From Pararge aegeria (taxonomy: Eukaryota > Arthropoda > Insecta > Lepidoptera > Nymphalidae): a stretch of DNA of 64,000 nt. Positions 1-11,242 of the stretch are shown here, piece by piece; position 1 is the stretch's first letter, and the number at the start of each line of letters is the position of its first letter. Under the pieces are notes generated by a model. The model did not search any database and was not told where the DNA came from. It worked only from the letters and a program-made list of their open reading frames with translations. The DNA is taken from NCBI RefSeq assembly GCF_905163445.1, contig NC_053187.1, positions 7,192,001 to 7,256,000 on the forward strand. Direction: 5' to 3'. Position numbers and translations under genes: made by a program.

Positions 1-361
1 TAATAAATCTGGCTCACGATGCAACACCCAGCTGTGCACAGTATGAAATAATAAATGAATTGATAAAAACTGTAATTTCGCTGTCAAATTTTAATAATAA
101 ACGGTGCATCGCATATCAACGCTCGACCCTACTTCATTTGTCAATTCACGCCCTTTTCACTAACTACTTTTGAAAATAAATTTTCGTACAGATCTCCAGT
201 TATTGCACAGTATTGTGTGCTTTATATAAAAGCAATCAATAAATGAATTGCATAGAATTAATATTATCCTTGTGGAAGGAGACCCGTGCCCTTTATTAGG
301 CCGGTAACTAATCGATATTATGATGATGATGATGAATTAATTTTTAGTTAAATTGTATTCA

Positions 362-610
362 CTTCTCTTAAGTTTGATGACCACCGCAGAGTATGTAAGT
401 CCCGGGTTTGATCATCGGGGGAGGGGGCCAATTTGTTTGATACCTACCTACCGACAAAACATGCGGCCGTGCGGATTTAACTTTTCGGTACGATGCTGCG
501 TAGAAACTGATTAGGAGTTTGGGTTTAATATACCTGGCATACTCCTAACAGGATAGCTCGCTATCATCTATATCATCACTTATCATCAGATTAGATTGCA
601 TTCAAGCAAC
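362..610 (+). repeat. Decayed tRNA-derived SINE (family B)
   Basis: Pieces of a repeat seen at least ten more times in the window appear in order: the box-B-like part (GTCCCGGGTTTGATC), the 'taccgacaaa' block, the 'cggtacgatg' block and the tail with 'cagattagattgca'. The tRNA-like 5' end is poorly preserved. Confidence 0.55.
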
Positions 611-875
611 TTTTACAAATAAATTTTACCGACAACCTTCGAAAATAATGGAAACGAAACAATGGCATTTCAACATAGCCTTATTAGAAATTGTACTATT
701 AACTTATCAGAAATATACTGCCGAAGAACGAGCACACAATATTAATTCTCTCACGTAGTCTCCAAAATAGTAAAAGACGACCATTTCAACAGAGTAGTTT
801 AAAAATTAATTATTACATTTGTATGAAAACATCATGTTTAGTCCTAATCCTGACATCCATAACATTCATACTAGA

Positions 876-940
876 TATAGCTTTAGCTTTGAGACTTTTT
901 GACGACTGACACCTCAAAGAGTCGTAAAACTAAAGCTATA
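876..940. repeat. Hairpin with 27-nt arms (precursor-like)
   Basis: Arms 876-902 and 914-940 are inverted copies with four differences, two of which become G-U pairs in RNA. They are separated by an 11-nt loop. The size and shape resemble a microRNA precursor, but a small decayed inverted-repeat transposon would look the same. Confidence 0.5.
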
Positions 941-1185
941 CAAGAGTTTAAACAATTCTTAATAACTATACAAGTCGACGCTAAACAATGATGCCACTAT
1001 ATCACGAAAAGAAAATGAAAAAAAAAATTAAGAGGGAAACTATATACAAAATTACAAATAAGGAAAGACAGCAATCTAATTATATATTAATTATATTAAA
1101 AAGAAAGAAAAAACAACTAAACAAATAAAATCTGACTAGCCAAATATTTTTAGTAGCTTATTTTTGAAGTTGGGCAGTTTGACTT

Positions 1186-1245
1186 TAAATGTATCGATTG
1201 AATTATACTTTACTACGGTGAAGGATAATTCAATCGATACATTTA
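1186..1245. repeat. Perfect 21-bp inverted repeat
   Basis: Positions 1186-1206 and 1225-1245 are exact reverse complements around an 18-nt loop. No other copy was noticed in the window. It could be a short transposon remnant or an RNA hairpin. Confidence 0.6.
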
Positions 1246-3057
1246 TAATTAATATATGTATGAACTGCTTAATCTAGAGATCAAAGAGTGGCGACCAAGA
1301 TAAGTTTTACAAAATCGGTGAGTGAAAAGTGAAACAGAGAACCGCGGTGTTCGGATGGGAATTCTAAAAGAGACTTGGCCCAACAACTCTGAGTTATTCA
1401 ATATACCGTTTACAAGCTTGTGCAAAAAGGCCATGTCATGAATTTTATGTCTATCTGAGACTGAGTTTAATTTAAATGTTATGAGTCGAATGCTATAGGG
1501 AGGGTAGTCTTATACTATTACACATTGTCATTTTTATTTTTATAAGCATACTATAAGTTGTATGCAATATTTCAAAAGCTCATCAGATAATAACTAAAGG
1601 CAACAAAGAAGTCGGACTCTTCTTTCTCCTAGATTTCGTTTAGGACTGCACATCCAGCAGTTAAATTATTTATTTATTAATCGAAGTACATACTACCTAT
1701 CCGAAAAGATGAAAAAATTCACACGTATTGGTTAACCAGTTGGGTTAAAATTTGTCAACCAATTAAAGTTGATCAACCTCGAAGTACAGTGAGAATCGTG
1801 GGTGCCTGTTTTGTACCAAATACAGTCACGTAACGACCAAGGCTGTTAAGGTAGGGGTAGTTAGGTATTTTATTTTACTGGTATTTCTAAAACCCACTTT
1901 GATGAACTTAGAAACAGTACTATTATTTTTCTTCAATAATTTTATAGCAAATCGGCTGTAGGTTTTTATTGTTATTATATTTTTACTATAACATGAACTG
2001 AGGTAGTAATTTATATAACAATAATATTCTTTATTGTGCATAAAGAAACAAGTACACTTATAATGGTATACAAAAAGACACATTAGTTATCAGTTAAATA
2101 ATCTAAGCAATTGTTACAACAATCTATAGTTAGATCAAATTTTATCGATATAAGTAGGTGAAAATTTCTGCCCCTATACTAGGATTTAACCTGTATTATA
2201 TCATACGTTTTGTAGTAATTAATATGTGATCTAAATGGGCAGTCTCCGGAACTGTTAAATGCAAGTATTCTATCCTGGAGAAGTATCGAGCTCAGAAGTT
2301 TGAAGATATACTATTAGTTTCTATGGAGTCAGTCATTATGTTTTGCGTCGAAATATAAAATTGCTATTACTTTTTTTAAACCTAAATTATATAAGTTCTT
2401 AAAACTCAAGCTATCAATAGTATGTAAATTGACCTTTTGTTTTACTTTAAAATTAAATGGGATAAAATGATTCGGTCCTTTTAATATGTATCTTATTTAC
2501 TTAAACCTAGTAAAAACACTACTTAGGTATTGATATTCTGATATGTTAGATTAAGTTATATCCTAATTGTAACCTGTTCTAATAAATCACTATAAGTGTT
2601 TAACTTATTTTGAATCTGAGTCAATAGAGTGAGTGGGTAGACTGGAATCCAAAATTTACCTAGATTTTAATCCCGACCCTTTTTAAACAATATTAAATCC
2701 TAAATTAAAGTGATAGAATAGATTTAGTTAAATTTTATTACAAAATTAGATGTTGGGTCGAGGTTCCATATTATTACGGGCCTTTCACTAGGACACTCAT
2801 AGGCATTGTACTTAATTCAATACAGACAAGTTACGCCTGCTCTTTTTGCTGCGATATTCTAGTTGATGATATTCTAGTTCTGATATGCTGACAAGTTATT
2901 TGGTGCTCAGGGGTTCATACCCTCAGTACCCTAAGCAATACCTCTAATCAGTTTTTTAACAGGCTATTCCGCTACCATCCGCACCATTTACTGACGGGCC
3001 GATGGTCGTAGAAGTCCTAAAGTTCTGAAATGCCGAACCCATACCCGTAAATGATGC

Positions 3058-3198
3058 GTAGGTCGGCCCCCAAAGAGGTTGACAGACGACATCAAGCTAG
3101 TCGCTGGGAGCCACTGGACCGTGGATTGTGGAACTCTCTACCAAAGGTTTATGTCCAGCAGTGGACGTGAACCGGTCTATTTGATGATGATGATAATT
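3058..3198 (+). mobile_element. RTE-type non-LTR retrotransposon, 3' end relic
   Basis: One forward frame reads VGRPPKRLTDDIKLVAGSHW, which resembles the C-terminal end of RTE-clade reverse transcriptase proteins (GRPPxRWTDDI, then Trp-containing blocks). The frame is lost further on, and the segment ends in a GAT-rich tail, usual for these elements. A dead fragment. Confidence 0.65.
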
Positions 3199-4143
3199 AT
3201 GAAGGACTAATGAGGATCGGGATTGAGGTGAGATTCCAATCGAGTAGTAGAATACAATATTGTTGTTATACTCGTACTGATTCAGTAAAAAAAATATATC
3301 TGCCTATTAACAAAAAGTCAAAATGTCTCCGGAACAGTTTCCACTTTGATTTAGGTCAAGAAGTTCTAGAAGATTCTTTCTGTTTTAAATTTAGGAGGAA
3401 GTAATTTTTTGCATAATTTTATCATACGTTAGTAGGTTTGCCACTGCCTACCTATTATGTTTGATGCTTAGATTTATTTTAATTCAGTCGAAAACTCCTC
3501 CGTATATGTACTGATCATAAAAGGATTGAATACCTACATTTTCCTTTTGCTCTAAAATTTGCTATTGGTTTTTTTCGTAATTGCAAAATGGTAGAAATAT
3601 GTAAAAGCGAATGGTAACTTGGACCTATTTGAAGTTCATGACTTACCAACTTCGTGCAAAGGTGGTTCTATCTGGGTTTGTGTTTTAAGTAAACTGTTGA
3701 ACTGGTCTTGATATCTGACATTTACGATTATTCTTTATACTGTGATCAACAGGCTTTACAGATCGAAGGGTATTACTTTTAACCCTTACAAAATTTATTA
3801 CTTTATCGGAAAAATAACACACGAATAAAATCGTTTATTTCTAAAACAATTAACGGGATAAAAATACAATTAATAACGGTATTTCAAGAATATACAAAAA
3901 TATAGCACCCTGGAATTGCATAAGTGATGAACTAGCCGAGGCTAGAAACAAAACTAATTTTCACGCTATATTATTACTTGCTTTTGTACATATCGTGTTC
4001 GGAATACCGGATAGGAAAAATAACTGGTGTCAAATCTACATTAACATAATATTAATTGTTCACCGCTATTCAATTATTCAGCGACATTGATGGTTTGTTT
4101 CGGTGTTGCCGAATAGCATATTTTAGGACAAACAAAACATCAC

Positions 4144-4177
4144 TTATAAGACGAGTTAGCATCTGAAAAATGTCAGT
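4144..4177 (+). promoter_or_regulatory. Core promoter of gene 1
   Basis: A TTATAAG TATA-like box at 4144-4150 is followed by TCAGT at 4173-4177, an arthropod initiator match at the expected spacing. If transcription starts there, the ATG at 4170 is excluded and the ATG at 4203 is used. Confidence 0.5.
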
Positions 4178-4202
4178 TGTCTTCAGTCAATCTACAAGAA
4201 AT

Positions 4203-5325
4203 ATGACACACACAGTAAGTGTTTTTCCTAAGTAAAACATTACAATCAGATCCGTTTTAAAATAACCGTTTTGTTTTAGAATCTTTTGTTGGTGCTTGTT
4301 GTGACCATCAGCTTATTGGAAAGTATAGCTGGTGCCTCCTTCTCAAATGTGGTAGTGCAGAGAGACGGTATCGTTCCCCTGGGATATATTAATTATGATC
4401 CAATCTCCTTTGGAAACTCTCAAGCAGCCCAACTATCTATGGCACCTTTGGATTCTGTTGTACAAGTACCTTCAGTGTCAGCAATTGTATCTCCTTGTTT
4501 GGCGCCTTGCATCATTCCTAAACCAGCTAGCCAAGGACTGGCACCAATATCAACAACTTCAAATGCTAAAATTATTACCTACCAGCCTGCAGTCCCAAAT
4601 GTGCCAGTTGTGACTACTAACCAAGAGGTAAGTTTTTCAACAATATTGTACATAATTATAGAAAGAAGAGTCAGCAATTATAAATAAGTATACTTTTATA
4701 TATATTACAGTTGTATTCATGATAATACAGTTCGCAAATCTGTAACCTATTAACGTCCCACTGCTGGGTGCAGGCCATCTCTCTCATAGAAGATCCACGA
4801 TCTCATAAACTGAAATGACGTGATCCTTAAACTCATCATCATATCAACCGATGGACGTCAAGTGAATTCAAAAAAAGTACTTTAGAAGTTTATCGGGACC
4901 CTTATCTATGTGTCTCATGCATTCCACTGCCACTTTGGTTCCAGAATTAGTTGAGACATATCCTTAATATGTTCTTCTACGGATCTCCACATTTCTTATT
5001 TGAACACGAAGAAATCTTTAAACTAATTCATTTATAAAATATCATGTAGTTACTGGTGTACAAAAATTAAAAAAAAACAATTTGTATTAATTTTAGGCTG
5101 CAAGAGGTTACCAATACGCTTATGCTGTTTACGATGACCAAACTGGAGACAAAAAATCTCAAAGCGAACAAAGTGATGGGTCAGTAGTTAAAGGACAATA
5201 TTCGTTCATCCAACCGGATGGCTTACGTCGTGAAGTTGATTACACCGCGGATGACTTGAAAGGGTATCACGATATCAGGCCTATCATACATAATTATTAA
5301 GATTCCCTAAAACAAATAATTTAGT

Positions 5326-5361
<36 letters not shown>

Positions 5362-6323
5362 CTTAATTACTTTAAATTTTAACGAAATTCATATATATAA
5401 AGATTTTTAATTGAACCAACATTTCTTTTTTACCATTTAATAGAAGAAAAAGGTTATTAAGTCAACGTATTACTGAACTAATGTTATTTCATATCCTGGT
5501 TCAAATTACACTAATTTCATTTTTTTTTGTGAAATATGAAATGTTTCTTTAAATGTCGGTTGCGCATCTTTTGCGCATAGGGTGGAACTAGCCAACGCAA
5601 CTACGGCTAAAGCATCCTATCATACTACATCAGATAAACTTTTTTGCTTTTTTTATACCATCAACTGAAACTCTCAACGGTGATCACACCGTGTGTGATT
5701 GTATTTACCTATACAGCGTAAGATGGAGCATTTTAAATTTTAATTACAATAATAAAATAAAAGTGTTGCGGAAAAGCGAAACAGCTAATTACAGATTAAT
5801 TTATGACCCTAATCTACATTACTTTTATTCCTAACACTTTATATTTTTTTACAGATTCAATGCAGTAGTAAGAAATATATCACCTGAACAGGCAATATCG
5901 AAAGAAAATGAACTAGAAGTGGTGAAACCAAAACCGGCACCATGTCCAGAACCTGTAAACGCACAACTAACTCAAAACCGTGAGCAAAGCTTGGAAGGAG
6001 TAACTTCTGAAGTTGATAATCTTGAAGAACAAACAAGAGAACCAAAAAGTAAACCAAAGAGTGTTCAAGAGAGTGTTGAAAATAGCGTAGAAAGGAGTGA
6101 AGGAAAGGTTAACACACCCGAAGGAAAAGCCGAAAAAAAGAAACCTCGTGAAGAAGAACCACGTCAGAATTCAGAACCTATCGATAACAGTCCTGTCTTA
6201 TTGGACAACGTCGTTTCTTACTACGATATCATAAAGTGTCTTCAAACTAAGCTCATAAATGCAAACAGCGCTGTTTCTCCTTTAACTTATATATTAATTC
6301 CCTCTTTACAAGGACCGTGTTAG
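4203..6323 (+). CDS. Atypical RR-2 cuticular protein with charged tail (gene 1)
   Basis: Secreted cuticle structural protein of the RR (chitin-binding) family, about 331 residues. Exons: 4203-4214, 4280-4627, 5097-5263, 5855-6323; phases 0, 0, 2. Residues 1-23 form a signal peptide (NLLLVLVV core). Residues 124-181 are an RR-2-like domain: YQYAYAVYDDQTGDKKSQ, GQYSFIQPDG, YTADD, then FNAVV. The final ~149 residues are Lys/Glu/Ser/Pro-rich and do not resemble any tail in the neighbours. Five cysteines (SPCLAPC before the domain, three in the tail) are unusual, since RR proteins normally lack Cys. An in-frame ATG at 4170 is possible, but 4203 gives the Met-plus-three first exon seen in all neighbours. 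The exon-3 donor (GTATCA) is weak; without splicing, the frame stays open for 12 codons to a stop at 5300, so a short isoform is possible. Confidence 0.8.
4745..4990. repeat. Dispersed repeat in gene 1 intron 2
   Basis: The segment starts with CGTCCCACTGCTGGG, a phrase I recognise from common lepidopteran dispersed repeats. Boundaries and class are uncertain. Confidence 0.35.
5325..5361. repeat. (AT)n microsatellite
   Basis: An AT dinucleotide run with one interruption lies in intron 3 of gene 1, just after the possible readthrough stop at 5300. Confidence 0.9.
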
Positions 6324-6330
6324 GTTTTTG

Positions 6331-6336
6331 AATAAA
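6331..6336 (+). terminator. Poly(A) signal of gene 1
   Basis: AATAAA begins 8 nt after the stop codon. A further AATAAA-containing stretch near 6549 could be a second site. Confidence 0.5.
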
Positions 6337-9029
6337 GAAGATCAATCATTGCTGTATTACTGGAAACTTAACCTTTCAAGTGATTTATCAATGAAACCGT
6401 AAAAACGAGAACACAATTAAAATCAAAATGTAATTGTACCACGATACCGATCTATGAATTAATATTATACCTACTCGCATATAGAGCATAATACGACTAT
6501 TGTTGTACTAAGATTATGTTCATAAGATTTCATACCTAATTTTTGGTATCAATAAAAATATAATATAATTTATGATTTCTACGTTTTATTTTCTACAATT
6601 AAATGTAACGTGCAGAATGACACGTCTACACTTTTTTAACATGTTCGGGTATTAAAGCCTGCTGCTAACATGCCGAAACGCGGAAAAAACTCAGATGCCA
6701 GTTTCTCAAGATATTCTTTATAAAAATACATTCTCAAAATTGTAACTCACTTTGGTGATACCAGCGTGATTAAAGTAATATAAACTCATTACTTTAACTT
6801 GTTAAAGATGAACCTTTTTATCCGCATTGCGCCACCAGTTAGGTTAAGTTATCCGTATATAAGCGGAAGCTATAGAAATGGAATAATTCCTATAATACAT
6901 TTATCATCATCATTACCAATCTAATATGTAACGACTTACTATAGAACAAGGGTCTCCTCTCAAAATGACAAGCGTATATTATAGGCCGTATCACCTTCAC
7001 TGGTAAAGCAATTAATATTACAATTGATTAAATTAAAAACGCACATAACTCTGAAAAGTTAAAGGTCTGTGCCGAGGATTGATTTAGAATTTTTACCAAA
7101 TGGGTGGTCCATGCTCAAACAAATAGGCTATCACCACTTTTTTGCTGGAACCACTGGGCTATCAATTACATTAGATTTTGTGAATAATTGTTCTGGTGTT
7201 ATGGTTCTTCAAAACACTTCTGATAATGTTTTACTTCCCAAGTTGATCTAGATTGTAGACTTGTAGCTCAGATATCCCGTCAGATTTTTTTTGGAACGTA
7301 CAGAAAAAAATAAGACGCAAAACACGGTATTGATTGCCCTGGTATTACAGAATAATATACCACGCGCGCCTACCAAATACGATAAAACACGGGCCTTATT
7401 ATTTATTTATTTATCATAACTCTGCGCTGTGACAGTTTCACTTTCACATAACGCTTGCGTGTTACAAAACTTAAATTTACATTTATAAAACAAGGTAAAT
7501 GGAATGCTCTAAAATTACACCATCTACATAATAAATCTCAAGGCGCGAAACATAAACATCGTTGGTACGGATAGAGAGAAAATTCACAAGCGAAACTTTT
7601 CGCTGTTTACTGTAATAATTAGTTTTTTTTTTTGCACTACAAAGAAAACCTTCGAAATTCTTGACTCAACTATTTTAACGGTTTCCTAGGCCTGTGTTTC
7701 AAAAGTGATTTTCAGTTTAATATGCCTGTTTTAACCTTCCAATAACAGGTAACTTTACTAGAAGTACCTAAACATTGTTACAATTTTAAAAGAAAACAAG
7801 TCAGTTATTTTTTCTTATTTTTTATTCCATTACATGTTTACCCTCGACTGCAATCTTACCTGGTGGTAAGGGATGATACGGTCAAAGTTGGGAGCTGGTT
7901 TACCTGTTAGGGAGATGGGAGATATATTAAACCTGTACCCCCAATCGGTTCCGGCATCGAACGGCATGTGTGGCATCGTACCGGAAACCAGACCAGAAAA
8001 AAAACAACATAATTACTCCCCCTTATAAGAGAAAAGCGCTCACCACTGCGCCAAGGGGGTTATAAAATACACCACATAAAACATTTAATGCCTAGCACCA
8101 AAATAGGAATGTAAAAAGTACGAGTATTTGTCATTGTTAAGTCTGACATGTACCCACTTAACTTATTGTTAGAATGGCAAATATTTTCACGAATGTTCCG
8201 GTATAAAATATAAATTACCTCGTTTCGTGAAAAAATAACTTGCAAGAATTCTATATTCTATAGCAGAAATTACTAACAAGTTTAATATGATCTCACCAAC
8301 AATCAACTTTTTTGCTGCAGGTTTTTCAATTAAATGTGAAACACATAACAAAAACGTCTAGCCAACTATCCCCCTTCAATCATTAGATTCTTAATTATGA
8401 AACAAAAGCTACTATTAATATGACAAGTTAAGGTACATAACATAAAGAGCGATGTCGAAACAGATGTAGTTGGAATGTGATGTTGAAATAATACGTACAC
8501 TTATATTTCCTCGTGAACTGACTCGTAACTAAACTCATATTTTGGTTTGGTTATGTGTCTTTTAATTAAAATAATTAAACGTATCTTTCTTTTCTTTGTC
8601 TTGTAAATCAGCCGGTATTAATTCTTATTTCAATCCGATAGTAATCCGACTTAAATAGTCATAATTTTATCATCTTACCTCTCTATCTTAACTACCCATT
8701 ATAAGCACGGGTTTCCTAGGTTTAGGTTGTGGCCACCACGCTGGCCCAGTGAGGGTTTTTGGGTTGTTAGGTCTTTGAGAACATTATGGAGAACTCTCGG
8801 GAATCCACGTTTCTCACAATGTTTTCCTTTATCGCTTTTATTTCAACTAACGCGCAATTTAAGCTTACATCGGCTCTAGGTGCATAGTATACTTTAAAGA
8901 ATATAACTACGAAGAAATTCGTTTAATTTAATAGGGAGAAACAAAAAAATTACCAGCACTAAATCCTTTTGTCTGTAAAAGCAATAAAATCGCAGTTAAA
9001 ATGATTAATCATTTTTTATTAGTGTCAGT
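6337..9029. other. Intergenic region, genes 1-2
   Basis: No gene seen. It contains a reverse-strand family B SINE (7822-8060) and a piece near 8740-8870 ('ggttgtggcc..ctggccca', 'gagaacattatgga') of a dispersed repeat that also occurs near 23060, 55500 and 62400. Confidence 0.55.
7822..8060 (-). repeat. tRNA-derived SINE, family B
   Basis: Reverse-strand copy. It shows the tail block (CTGCAATCTTACCTGGTGG on +), a middle block with 'accggaaaccagacc', and the tRNA-like head read backwards as GCGCTCACCACTGCGCCA at the right end. Confidence 0.75.
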
Positions 9030-9140
9030 TGACCTTGGCAAAGCTTAGAGTCAAGGCTGGCGCATTTCTCCTCCCCACCTCTGACGCCATACACGGCAGC
9101 GTTCTATAAAACCATTCTAGCTGGCCGTTTGACATCAATA
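9030..9140 (+). promoter_or_regulatory. Promoter of gene 2
   Basis: Elements in order: TGACCTTG at 9030-9037 (reverse complement CAAGGTCA, the FTZ-F1-type nuclear receptor half-site), CCCCACCT at 9073-9080, TATAAA at 9105-9110, and the ATCAATA initiator-like site at 9134-9140. The same layout recurs at gene 7. Confidence 0.6.
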
Positions 9141-9170
9141 ATTACTCAAATATTCAACTAAACATACAAA

Positions 9171-11117
9171 ATGTTCAGCAAAGTGAGTAACCAGCTAGCC
9201 ATTTGAATTTATTATTCTTGCCAGTTAAAATTTAGTATACCATAGTTTGAAGGATAAAATATTCCCATAGTATAAAATGCGATGGACGTGAGGGTTCCAA
9301 AGTACTGGAGTGAAAACCCTTCACTGGTGGAAAGCATCAGGCAGACTAGTCGCAAGGAAACTAGCGGCACAAGACCATGGCGAGCTCTAATCCCTAAAAA
9401 ATACCTTTATCCACCAGTGGACATCCATAGATTAACATGATGATAATGAAAGCAACCAGAAGGAAGCTCACTTGAAGTCACTTTGGCTAATACAAATTAA
9501 TATATTTTTATTCTAGATCTTAGCTTTCGGCGCTTTTCTCGCGGCGGCCAACGCTGGTCTGTTACACGGACTTGGCCATGCCGTTTCCTCCCAAAGCATC
9601 ATCCGGCACGATGAAGGCCACTACGCCTCTCCCGTTGGTCATGCTGCTCCAGCACTAGCTTACGCTGGCCCAGCTGGTCACTATGGTGGTCATCATGAAT
9701 ATGTACGTTAACCTTTTTATTAACCTATGTATTTCTTAATTATTTTTAATCCTATAGATATTTTGATGATTGTTTTAATGCTTACCTATTCCATATGTGA
9801 TTACCAGGCACACCCTAAATACGACTTCGCGTACTCTGTGGCTGACCCCCACACTGGCGACCACAAGTCGCAGCATGAGAGCCGCGACGGAGATGCCGTT
9901 CATGGGTACTACTCTCTGCTGCAACCTGACGGCTCTGTCCGCAAGGTCGAATACACTGCTGATGACCACAGCGGGTAAAAAACCATACATCTTTATTGAT
10001 ATTAAAAATTGTGGGACCATGTAAATAGATGTCCGACAACACTTCGCAAGCCCTGCAAGGAACAAGTTTTATAAAGTGACGCCCTGTGTCCATCAACCTG
10101 AGACATAGGTGTTAAGGCTCATGTGCCTGTCATACCACAGGTATCAAAGGTCTCAAGACTGAAACTCAGCAATGCTGCTCGGTAACAAAAATAAACATAG
10201 CGTACTTCCCCATACGAGATGTGTCACAAGAAGCTCTACTTCTACTAAGTACCTACTACACTGAAAAAATATACTAAAGTTTTTGAGTTTGGTGTCCCAA
10301 AATAATTCTCTCTTACAAAACAATAACTTCATCTCTCTTTTTTTTTTGTCTTATTTATTTAAAGGGGTTTTTGTCACAACGTGACCATGTCACCCCTATG
10401 GAAGCTAAACTTAACAAAAAAACTATTACTAGTTTTCTCTCCGCTTTAACGCTAATAGAACAACTTAAAAAACCAATAACTTATCTCTATCTGTTCGGTA
10501 ACATTATTTAACCTGTATTTTGTATGACTGCAGTTTCTTTATAACTCTTGACATCAATTTCGATATGCAGCGAAATTAATATCACCAATCATGCTATTTA
10601 AAACTACATGATCATAACCACTTCCACATCTGATTTCAAGATCATTTTTGTACGCATAGCAACTAAGTAAGGAGTTGAAATGAGTCTATTAGTTAAAGTT
10701 TTCAACGCCTTCGGTTACCACGTGTGTAGATACTTATATTTTGCAGCATAGTTTATGTATACGGTCATCCAAAAAAAAAAAATTAGAATATTTGGGTCAT
10801 GTGATGCGGAACACCAAAAAGTATGAACTTCTTCAGCTTATCGTACAAGTAAAAGTGGCAGGCAGAAGACGGCCTGGCCGAAGAAGAATACCATGGCTCA
10901 AAAACCTACGACAATGGTTTGGAAAGATCACCAAATCATTATTTAGAGCAGCGGTGTACAAGGTAGAGATAGCCCTAATGATTGCCAACCTTTGTAATGA
11001 GACGGCACCCTAAGAAGAAGAATAAAAATGATAATTTTTTTTTTCAGTTTCAACGCTGTCGTGCACAACTCCGCCCCATTTGTGCATCCGGCACCTGCCC
11101 CAGCCTACCATCATTAG
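9171..11117 (+). CDS. RR-2 cuticular protein (gene 2)
   Basis: Secreted hard-cuticle protein that binds chitin through its RR-2 domain; 144 residues. Exons: 9171-9182 (MFSK), 9517-9702, 9808-9974, 11048-11117; phases 0, 0, 2. The signal peptide runs through ILAFGAFLAAANA, with cleavage likely after Ala-17. Exon 2 then gives the family motif AVSSQSIIRHDEGH and an Ala/Pro/Gly/His stretch. The RR-2 domain spans about residues 69-127: HPKYDFAYSVADPHTGDHKS, DGDAVHGYYSLLQPDGSVRK, VEYTADDHSG, then FNAVVHNSAP. The C-terminus ends PAPAYHH. Intron 1 holds a decayed RTE fragment, and intron 3 (1,073 nt) holds a dispersed repeat plus a LINE protein fragment; none breaks the exons. Expression in epidermis around moults is expected for the family. 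Confidence 0.92.
9275..9450 (+). mobile_element. RTE-like retrotransposon relic in gene 2 intron 1
   Basis: The segment shows the typical order of an RTE 3' end: a 'gatggacgtgaggg' block, 'tggtggaaagcatcaggcag', then 'ccaccagtggacatc' and a GAT-like tail at 9437-9446. Frames are broken. Boundaries are approximate. Confidence 0.5.
10021..10260 (+). repeat. Dispersed repeat (family C) in gene 2 intron 3
   Basis: Shares 'cgccctgtgtccatcaacct', 'ataggtgttaaggctcatgt' and 'aatgctgctcggtaac' blocks with copies near 18650 (-), 35860, 39200, 48780 (-) and 58940 (-). No coding capacity is seen. Confidence 0.6.
10760..11013 (+). mobile_element. Non-LTR retrotransposon protein fragment
   Basis: An open frame reads LEYLGHVMRN, then LLQLIVQVKV, GRRRPGRRRIPWLKNLRQWF, and LFRAAVYKVEIALMIANL before the stop. 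This resembles the C-terminal end of a LINE reverse transcriptase polyprotein. It lies in intron 3 of gene 2 and ends 34 nt before the last exon. The 5' part is missing, so it is a truncated insertion rather than a host gene. Confidence 0.75.
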
Positions 11118-11236
11118 GAATGCTCAGTATTAGTAGAAATAAAAATAGTCGATGTACCTTAAAGATAAATTTTTGTAATCTCGTTTATAAATTTATAGTT
11201 TCATAAATGTGAATGTTTTACGGATGAGCGTATGTA

Positions 11237-11242
11237 AATAAA
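11237..11242 (+). terminator. Poly(A) signal of gene 2
   Basis: AATAAA 120 nt after the stop codon. Confidence 0.6.

Larger units (their letters stand above)
1..4143. other. Intergenic region upstream of gene 1
   Basis: AT-rich sequence without a supported gene. The open frames here are short, have no conserved domain and do not join by splice sites. It holds two long hairpins (876-940 and 1186-1245), a decayed SINE near 362-610 and a decayed non-LTR retrotransposon end near 3058-3198, each listed separately. A short GAT-type simple repeat lies near 320-335. Confidence 0.6.

Noticed and set aside
4170..4202. Upstream in-frame ATG of gene 1 as start
   Set aside because: It would add 11 residues before the signal peptide and lies at or before the predicted transcription start; the ATG at 4203 fits the Met-plus-three pattern of all paralogues.
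9775..10096. Two reverse-strand open frames over gene 2 exon 3
   Set aside because: Antisense of the RR-2 exon; the same kind of shadow appears over exon 3 of genes 7 and 8.
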